From contig CM062386.1 of assembly GCA_031310005.1 (NCBI GenBank), forward strand, positions 620,001 through 684,000: DNA of 64,000 nt, written 5' to 3'. Positions 57,539 to 64,000 of the stretch are shown here, piece by piece (the stretch's first letter is position 1; every line of letters begins with the position of its first letter). The translations under genes were made by a program, and so were the position numbers. The notes beneath the pieces were generated by a model. That model made no database searches, was not told where the DNA came from, and saw only the letters and a list, made by a program, of their open reading frames with translations. This stretch comes from Dactylellina haptotyla. Its lineage: Eukaryota > Ascomycota > Orbiliomycetes > Orbiliales > Orbiliaceae.

Positions 57539-59398
57539 CGCGGGTTACACGGGATTTTTACCACCTGCTCTTTTCTCGTGCTTTTCTTTCTAGACTTTAA
57601 TACAGTGCCTTTCGATACACTTTTTCTTCCATTTTATGAAGGCGAATGAGATATGAGGTAATAATTATGATGGCTGTGTTTGGTATAAAACAGGTGTATC
57701 GGGGTTCGAGCGATTGGGGTCGTTTGATACTAATGTCACTTGCCTTTCTTTACTATTCTAATTGTGTATTTCTATACAAAAGACGGCGCCTGATGGGAAC
57801 TGTCAATTAATTAAGTAACTGAACGATAGATAAGAGAATAAAACAGCGCTATCCTGATACGATTGATATGCAATTTTCACCATTGTGGAGAAATACGAAA
57901 CCCCCTCTGAGCTGCTGCTTTGTGTTGGAATGAAATGTATGGCACAGCCCCATAAGGTAGCCTGAACCACACCAAATGGGGTGGGTACGAAGGTGCCGTG
58001 CGTATCAAGAGATCCCGAACGAACGAACGGTTCACAAACCATGTTGACAGGTTAAGTCACGCAGGGGCAAAGCGATATTATGTAAGTAATCGCAACCACT
58101 TTATCCAAGATTTTCTCCAACCAGACCTGAGGGCGTGCGAGCAATCTAAATCCCTGCTGCGTGTGGCGTAAGTGTGCCTGGCTTCTACAGCAGCCGTTCG
58201 GAACAACTTTCGGTCTTTCCGTACCGAAACACGAACATGGTTGAATTCTCGAATGTTGAATAGCCGTTGAGGGCAAGAATACATCGGATGGATAGATCGT
58301 ACAGTGAACGACCCTTCGCTGCCAGTATGATGAGGTGATTAGCGCGCAGAGTATAGATATTGCGATGCTCCCTCCTTCTCGATCAGTTTTTCGATCGAGA
58401 ACCCGCCCATTCGCATCCCCAATATTCCCCGATCAGGAAAGTCGAAAAGAACTTCCTCGACAGGTCCCACTGGCACCGGTCTCACCTAGCTGCCTGGCAA
58501 GTTAGCTCGCTCCTCCCCCGGCGCCTGCCTCCCATTGCTTGACGGTCCGTCCTGAGCCAGTCTTAACCCCTTAACGACCTCAGTTGTAGCACTGTGTCGC
58601 AAAAGCGAGTTAACTGAGCGTTCGAGGTTGAAATCGCCCATTTCCTTTTTTACCCAGACCGTCCTCCCTTTTTTTACGGTTGCGTGCCAGATATCCATCT
58701 CTAACTGCTAGCAGTCGAAGTTCGCATCCGTAGTACGTACGTTCGCCAACTAGTTTGAGCCCCATCGAGCCGAACGGCATCTGGAATCGTTACGAAAATA
58801 AATAAATAGCATCAGAAAGGAAAAGCTTGAACAGATCCCCCTCCAAGACAAAAAAGAAAAGAACGAGGTTCCGGGCTATTCCCAACCAGTGGTAAGTCTC
58901 TGACCCTCGCGAGGAGACTAGCGGCCAGAAAAGAGCCAGCGCCAATAGCTCGCTTCGAGCACCAGTCCACGCACCGCCTGTCAAACGTATTTCTGACGCC
59001 AAAGGTGTTACAGCCAGAGCACAGAATCACCAACCAACGCCAGTTCCCCGAGAGATACGTTCCGGACGAGTGACGAAGCTATATTTATAAATCTCGACCG
59101 GACAGGATAGACCTGCTACCCTCGGGCGCCTATATCATATATATAGCTTGCGCACAAGATCGGGGAGTAAAAATCTTTTGATTTAAAGGCATCGAGAGAA
59201 ACAACGTTTCATGCATGCATGCAGGTCTGCATAAAAAGAGGAAATTTTCCTGAAGTTCTCTTCCAGCCAGCCAAGTCTCTCTCGCTATTCCTTTCGCTCG
59301 GTACTTTGCTTTATATATGACGACGGCGCCCGCCCTGGTCCGGATTAACTAGCTGGTCTCGTCGATACGCTCTCCCTTTTTCAATTGAATACATAAGT

Positions 59399-59430
59399 AT
59401 ACATACATACATACATACATACATACATAC
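59399..59430. repeat. TACA tetranucleotide microsatellite
   Basis: About eight tandem ATAC units; directly visible. Confidence 0.9.
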
Positions 59431-59470
59431 CTGCTGCACAGCCAGTATAGGCATTCCTTTCATTTTCATT

Positions 59471-59486
59471 GCAAGCAAGCAAGCAA
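59471..59486. repeat. GCAA tetranucleotide repeat
   Basis: Four tandem GCAA units in the BAR-gene upstream region. Confidence 0.8.
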
Positions 59487-60506
59487 ACAGAAAGCAGCTT
59501 TTCCGAGACAGAATACCGGCATATTCTTTCGGCGTTATTAGCTCTCTTTTCTATTACTCTCCCTTCGTGTTTCTTTTATAAACGGCGTCCGAAAGACCGC
59601 CACAACAAACCGTCGTTTTTTTGTATTACTCGTTTCTCAGACATCGGTCTATTTTAACAACCTACCGGCTCAGCTTCTTAGGTAAGAATTACGGATTCCT
59701 TCCACTCGGCCCCCCTCGCATTTTCCCCATAGAATTCCTTCGCAGGTTTTATCTGCTGTTCCTGGATTCTACATACGTATCCAATTCCTCAGCTGGATAG
59801 CTCGATTCTCCCAATTCTTCGGCTGCAAGATATGAGCCCTGGCTGACATTTCCCGCTGCCTTGATATACAGCCAACAATTCCATTCTCTCCGATATATCA
59901 TTTTTTCACCCGTCGTCCTCCTAGATACATCGGCCTCCTGATTATTCTCCCACGTCTGCGATTACCGAATCGGCTTCGTTGACGCTATCCCACGCCCGAA
60001 CGACGAAACCGGTGCATTGACTGCGCAGTCCGAAGCACTCTGATACGATATCCGACAGGAACCTCCCCTCCTCCACCAGATACATTAATTTCCACCGGGC
60101 TAGTTTTCTTGGTCGTTGGCCAAGTTTCGAAATCCGCGACGACTTCGCCCGCAACACTTACGTTGGTCGAGGGCCTGCAATAATTTCCGACAAGCGATCA
60201 ACTCCGATCCACTCAGTGCCAACCTATCTTTAGCACCGCCGCCTGGATTAATCTCCAACTCTTGGATTTTTTCCCCCTCTCAATCGACTAAAGAAGCAAA
60301 TAACTCATCGATCCAGGGGAAGCAGGTTACTCGCAGAGTACTCCTTATCCCGGATCTCCTTTTCCTTATTTATACATCTATACATTCGTTTATCGTCTTC
60401 CTTCCAATCGGTCGTTAAATCGACATCGTAGCCGATTGTAGCACGAAAAACATACCCTTCACCTTGATCAGATACCGACGGGTGTTCAACGTCAAATACA
60501 CTCAAA

Positions 60507-61989
60507 ATGAACATGAACAAGAAATTCGACCGGGTGCTCCAATGGAGCAAGGAGAAGATGGGCAACGATAACAAGACCTCCACAACCGACGAGTTCAAGG
60601 CAATGGAGATGGAGATGCAGATGCGCCATGAGGGTAAATCCTCCCATACATGCGAAACCAAATCCGCGAGACCTCAACGATACTAACATGCCTCCCTGCT
60701 TAGGAATGGAGAAACTCCACTCTTCCGCCAACATCTACATCAAATCCCTCTCCAAGCGCCGCGAGGGCGACGACCGCGAGAAGATGATCCCCGTGGATAT
60801 CGTCGGCCAGTCCATGGTCATGCACGGCGAGGAGTTCGAGCAGGACTCGTTGTACGGCCAGTGCCTGTCGAGCCTTGGACGTGCGCACGAGAGCATTGCC
60901 AGAGTGCAGGAAACTTACGTACAGAGCATCAACGACAATTGGCTGCTGGGATTGGAGCGAGACTTAACGCATATGAAGGAGTACCAGGTACGTAATCTCC
61001 CTGTCCGAATGTGGCCTGACAATTGGGTGCTAACTGGATGCTATTTCAGGGTGCGAGACGAAAGCTCGAATCGAGACGACTAGCATACGATACCGCACAA
61101 TCCAAGATGCAAAAGCAAAAGAAAGAAGATTTTAGGCTGGAAGACGAGCTCCGGACCCAGCGTATCAAATACGAGGAATTGAGCGATGAAGTCCTGCGAC
61201 GGATGAACGATATCCGAGACGGCGAGCAGGAAAGCCTCATAGAGCTAGGCGCTTTCCTCGATGCGGAGCTAGAGTACTACGACAAATGCAGAAACCTCCT
61301 GATGAGAGTGAAAGAACAATGGCCCGTCCAGTATGTTCTATACCCACTTGTCACACATATGCCACCTGCTAATCAGAACGTCATCATACAGAACCAAACG
61401 GACAAAGGACCGCTCCCGCTCCAACACCGCACACTCCTTCAGCAACGGCTTTAGGGAGCGCGATTCCCCGCGCGAATACGAAGAACCCGTCGCCCAACCG
61501 CAACCCGAACGACCTAGCATCAAGTCCCGCGGTGTCTCCGCTACCCACACATCCGAAGTCAATGGTCGCTCGACACCTGAACTACGCACCCGCGCCTCTT
61601 CCTGGAAGATGGGTGGCGAAGCCCTCTCCCGCACTAGCAGTGTTGACTCCAGCTCGCCGGCGCCCACACGCATGCTCAGAACAGTCACGGAACCGATACC
61701 CCCTCCTCTCCCCGCAGGTCGCGGCGGCGGTCTCAGACCCGTAGTCACCAGAACTCCGAGCTACAACACGCAATACAGCGACGGCGACCCCTCACCGGTT
61801 GAACAGAGTCCAGATTCGAGACCGATGTCTAGGAACACGAGCTCGCAAAGTCTGTCGGGTACCGGGAGGAAGATCGTGCCGCCGCCGCCGCCGCCACCCG
61901 CATCAAGGGGTGTGGCAGGGAAGAAACCACCACCGCCTCCACCACCAATCAAGAGAGCCAATCTGTCAAACTTGAGTATTCACGAGTAG
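60507..61989 (+). CDS. BAR-domain protein with poly-proline C-terminal tail
   Basis: Membrane-curvature protein of the amphiphysin/endophilin type, likely in endocytosis or actin patches. Exons: 60507-60633, 60704-60987, 61050-61330, 61392-61989, giving 429 aa. The BAR domain covers about residues 1-230, with long charged coiled-coil helices (FKAMEMEMQMRHEGMEKL, DREKMIPVDIVGQSM, RRLAYDTAQSKMQKQKKED, ALELGAFLDAELEYYDKC-type region). The tail (about 235-429) is disordered and Ser-rich, with SRTSSVDSSSPAP and two poly-proline blocks (VPPPPPPPAS and KKPPPPPPPIKR). No SH3 domain follows, in contrast to Rvs167. Poly-Pro blocks may bind SH3 domains or profilin in partner proteins. Start and all junctions agree in phase. 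Confidence 0.9.
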
Positions 61990-63123
61990 GCAGATGAATC
62001 GGTGGATACGGATTGGCTTTGGTTCTGACTGACTTCTGGTGTTTTGATTCCATTTTCTTCTTTCTTTTTCTGTTTTATGCTATCTGGGGTGTTGGGAGCT
62101 TGGGTGTCCACACGAGAAAGCAGAAAAAACAAGCGTATATCTCATCTTCTCCTTCTTGCATTAGTCTCGTCGTTTGCCGTTCATAGAAGACCCACCTTTT
62201 CAATTTCCTATCCTCATTCTACTTCTTTTCCTTTCCTTCCGTCTATTCTCATGATCCTTACTCACTCACCCTACCTGTAGTCAAATATTAGACTTTTTGG
62301 TGATTTCTGTTAACAAAAAACTCATTTTCTTATATTGGTAATGACTTCAAGTACAACTTTTCATGTCTATATTTTATCTTTTTTTAAAAAATTCAAATTC
62401 ATATGAGGTTATTAGAAGATGAAATGTGTTTTCCATTGGTGAAATAAAGATTAAATATCAAGAAACTTTTTTTCCGGATTCTTGTCCAAAAGATAACTAT
62501 ATTTTTTGATCCTGTGTATCTCATGCACGTCCACTCGTGCTGTCCCATCCGCCCAAACCATACCCAAGAAACCAACAAAATCCAAACGCCTTGATATGGA
62601 GGTTATGCCGAATCTTAAGAGAGAGAAAAGGTAAAACGACAAAGAAAAGGTATTAGTGTGTACAGTAGGCCCTAATTTCGGTCGAATTGTAAAAAAAAAA
62701 AAACAATGGGGTATATATAAATAATCCTCGACAAGAAAAAAGCCAAGTGAATAACATCATTGAATGGAAAGGAAACCGGTAAACGATAACAAACCCACAA
62801 GAGCATAAAGGCTATGAATAGTATAAAAGATGCCCGCACAATGCACCAACATACAGCGAGAGCGGCCGGCTGTCGCTGGGAGAAAAAGACAACGTAGAGG
62901 GAAAAAAGAATGAACGCGCTGCATAAACAACCACGACCAATTCAACAAAAGAGTAAAGAGGAAACAAAAATTAAAATAAAAAGAGAAAAAAAGGTTGAAA
63001 GGGTAAGCAAGGTCAAGTTGAAATATCGCCCTCCGGGAAACTCATCTTCTCCGGGGTAAATTTCGCAGTGCCAACCGGGAATCTTCGCGTGAATCTCGCA
63101 ACAATAGCAATCGCAACCCAGTA
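61990..63123. other. Convergent 3' region (BAR gene / USP gene)
   Basis: 1.1 kb between the two stop codons, AT-rich and T/A homopolymer-containing. It presumably holds both 3' UTRs. No gene is seen. Confidence 0.6.
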
Positions 63124-64000
63124 CTACTGGATCACGCATTCCTTGTCGTCGTCGCTTTCCCGTCTCCTAGATCTCCGTCGGTCTTTCTTCTGCTGCTCTT
63201 TAGCTTTCCCCTTATCTTTCTTGGTCTTCCCTTCTGGCTTCTCGCGGTCGCCATCGATAGAGCTCGCCGCACTTCCGTTGCCATTCGTCGAAGCTCCGTC
63301 TTCTTTTTCTCGGCTTATTCTCACCGCGAGCCTACTAAGACCCGCGAAGGAAAGTCGGTTCTCAGTGCTTCGGCTCAGCGAACGCGAAGTAGCGTCAGTC
63401 TTAGTAAGGTCCTCACTTCTCCTCTCCGGCCGTGATGATGGTCGCAAAGATTCTTTTGACTGTTGCGCCGCATCAAGTGAATATCGGCCTTGAAGCGCCT
63501 CACCGTTCTGTTCTGGCTCCTGCACAGGTGAAGATGATGCCGACGTCGCATACCCGTCTGCTCCCTCAGCGACACTGTAATCGAACGTCGGTAGTCCCCG
63601 CGACTCCTCTTGCGAAGATCTTGAACTATCAACCTCCTCGTAGGGTGGGGGGCCCTCCATGGCTTGTACCTGGTAGAAGAGAAGATAGGGCGATTCCTCG
63701 GCGAACGCTTTCGTCCTGTCGACCTCTGTAATTCGCTCCTTCGCTAGATCGTCGAACCGCAGCCATTTGTCGTCATCCGTGCGTACCAGCGAAATGTAAT
63801 GACCAGAGTTAGTAGTCGTACCGCGATGGCAAACCGCGCTCTGCAACAAGAGCCTGAAGTTGCCGGAATCCTCCATGTCGTCGTCACCTACAAAGTGCGG
63901 CAGTTCGATTTCGGTCGGGATCTTGATTTCTGTACCATTGCGAATTGGTGTCCCTGCTGCCGACCATGTGTATCGCTTCAAGCACAACCCAATTATCGGT
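63124..64000 (-). CDS. Ubiquitin-specific protease, C-terminal part with CaaX box (5' end outside window)
   Basis: Deubiquitinase of the USP (C19) family, truncated by the right edge. Only the end of the catalytic domain is present: IIGLCLKRYTWSAAGTPIRN, then GTTTNSGHYISLVRTDDDKW with the catalytic His in GHY, LRFDD with the assisting Asp, and SPYLLFYQ. The Cys box and fingers lie beyond base 64000. After the catalytic domain comes a disordered Ser/Arg/Glu-rich tail of about 180 residues, with a Lys/Arg-rich cluster (KDRRRSRRRES) and a final CVIQ. The last four residues fit a CaaX prenylation motif with Gln, favouring farnesylation. CaaX ends are known for animal USP32. The preceding basic cluster would help membrane attachment; that is inference. 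Confidence 0.9.
   Translation of the reverse strand, partial: PIIGLCLKRYTWSAAGTPIRNGTEIKIPTEIELPHFVGDDDMEDSGNFRLLLQSAVCHRGTTTNSGHYISLVRTDDDKWLRFDDLAKERITEVDRTKAFAEESPYLLFYQVQAMEGPPPYEEVDSSRSSQEESRGLPTFDYSVAEGADGYATSASSSPVQEPEQNGEALQGRYSLDAAQQSKESLRPSSRPERRSEDLTKTDATSRSLSRSTENRLSFAGLSRLAVRISREKEDGASTNGNGSAASSIDGDREKPEGKTKKDKGKAKEQQKKDRRRSRRRESDDDKECVIQ

Larger units (their letters stand above)
57539..60506. other. Long intergenic region and leader of BAR gene (3 kb)
   Basis: 3' UTR of the WHIM-like gene, then promoter and a probable long 5' leader of the BAR gene. It contains a TACA repeat (59399-59430), a GCAA repeat (59471-59486), CATG repeats near 59212-59220 and many C/T tracts. A 100-codon open frame at 60116-60418 could be an upstream ORF in the leader. 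No other gene is supported. Confidence 0.55.

Noticed and set aside
1-64000. Search for tRNA, rRNA, CRISPR arrays, LTRs and transposase or reverse-transcriptase motifs
   Set aside because: None seen by eye. A covariance search for tRNA and small RNAs would be needed to exclude them fully.

Overview
The window is nuclear DNA of a filamentous ascomycete (Pezizomycotina). The evidence is short GT-AG introns of about 50-150 nt with CTAAC/CTGAC-like branch points, one gene per transcript, fungal versions of housekeeping genes (Alg7, Ser3-type PGDH, Nap1, NDUFA12, Pgs1, Apm4), and fungal-type secreted Ser/Thr-rich and F-box proteins. Very high intron density in conserved genes and the flavour of the lineage-specific proteins would suit an early-diverging class such as Orbiliomycetes, but that placement is inference. 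I see no bacterial, viral, rRNA, tRNA or CRISPR features and no recognisable intact transposon.

Layout. (1) 1-21.6 kb is a conserved housekeeping block: myosin V (- strand, cut by the left edge), then across a 4 kb divergent gap nucleosome assembly protein NAP1, D-3-phosphoglycerate dehydrogenase, mitochondrial succinyl-CoA ligase alpha (12 exons), the AP-2 mu subunit, convergent ALG7, and divergent NDUFA12 of complex I. (2) 21.6-40.1 kb is an accessory block of sparse, lineage-restricted genes in AT-rich spacers. It holds a 1,698-aa secreted Ser/Thr-rich protein with PAN-like modules, a divergent 515-aa secreted partner, a 239-aa unknown, a RING-H2 gene interrupted by an in-frame stop, an 84-aa small protein, a Cys-rich single-pass membrane protein and a MYND-like zinc-finger protein. 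(3) 40.1-53.3 kb is mixed: an allantoate-permease-type MFS transporter, mitochondrial ribosomal protein uL5m, a secreted protein with a nucleotidyltransferase-like motif, cardiolipin-pathway PGS1, two F-box proteins and a short stand-alone phosphatidylinositol-phosphate-kinase-like gene. (4) 53.3-64 kb holds a WHIM-like chromatin protein, a BAR-domain protein with a poly-proline tail, and the 3' end of a ubiquitin-specific protease with a CaaX box (cut by the right edge).

How the genes relate. There are no operons. Functional themes recur by chance or loose clustering: membrane traffic and actin (myosin V, AP-2 mu, BAR protein, PIP-kinase-like), mitochondrial function (LSC1, NDUFA12, uL5m, PGS1), chromatin (NAP1, WHIM-like protein) and ubiquitin (RING relic, two F-box proteins, USP). 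Exon models were built by hand. For every complete gene the exon lengths sum to a whole number of codons, and the partial myosin model stays in frame to the window edge.
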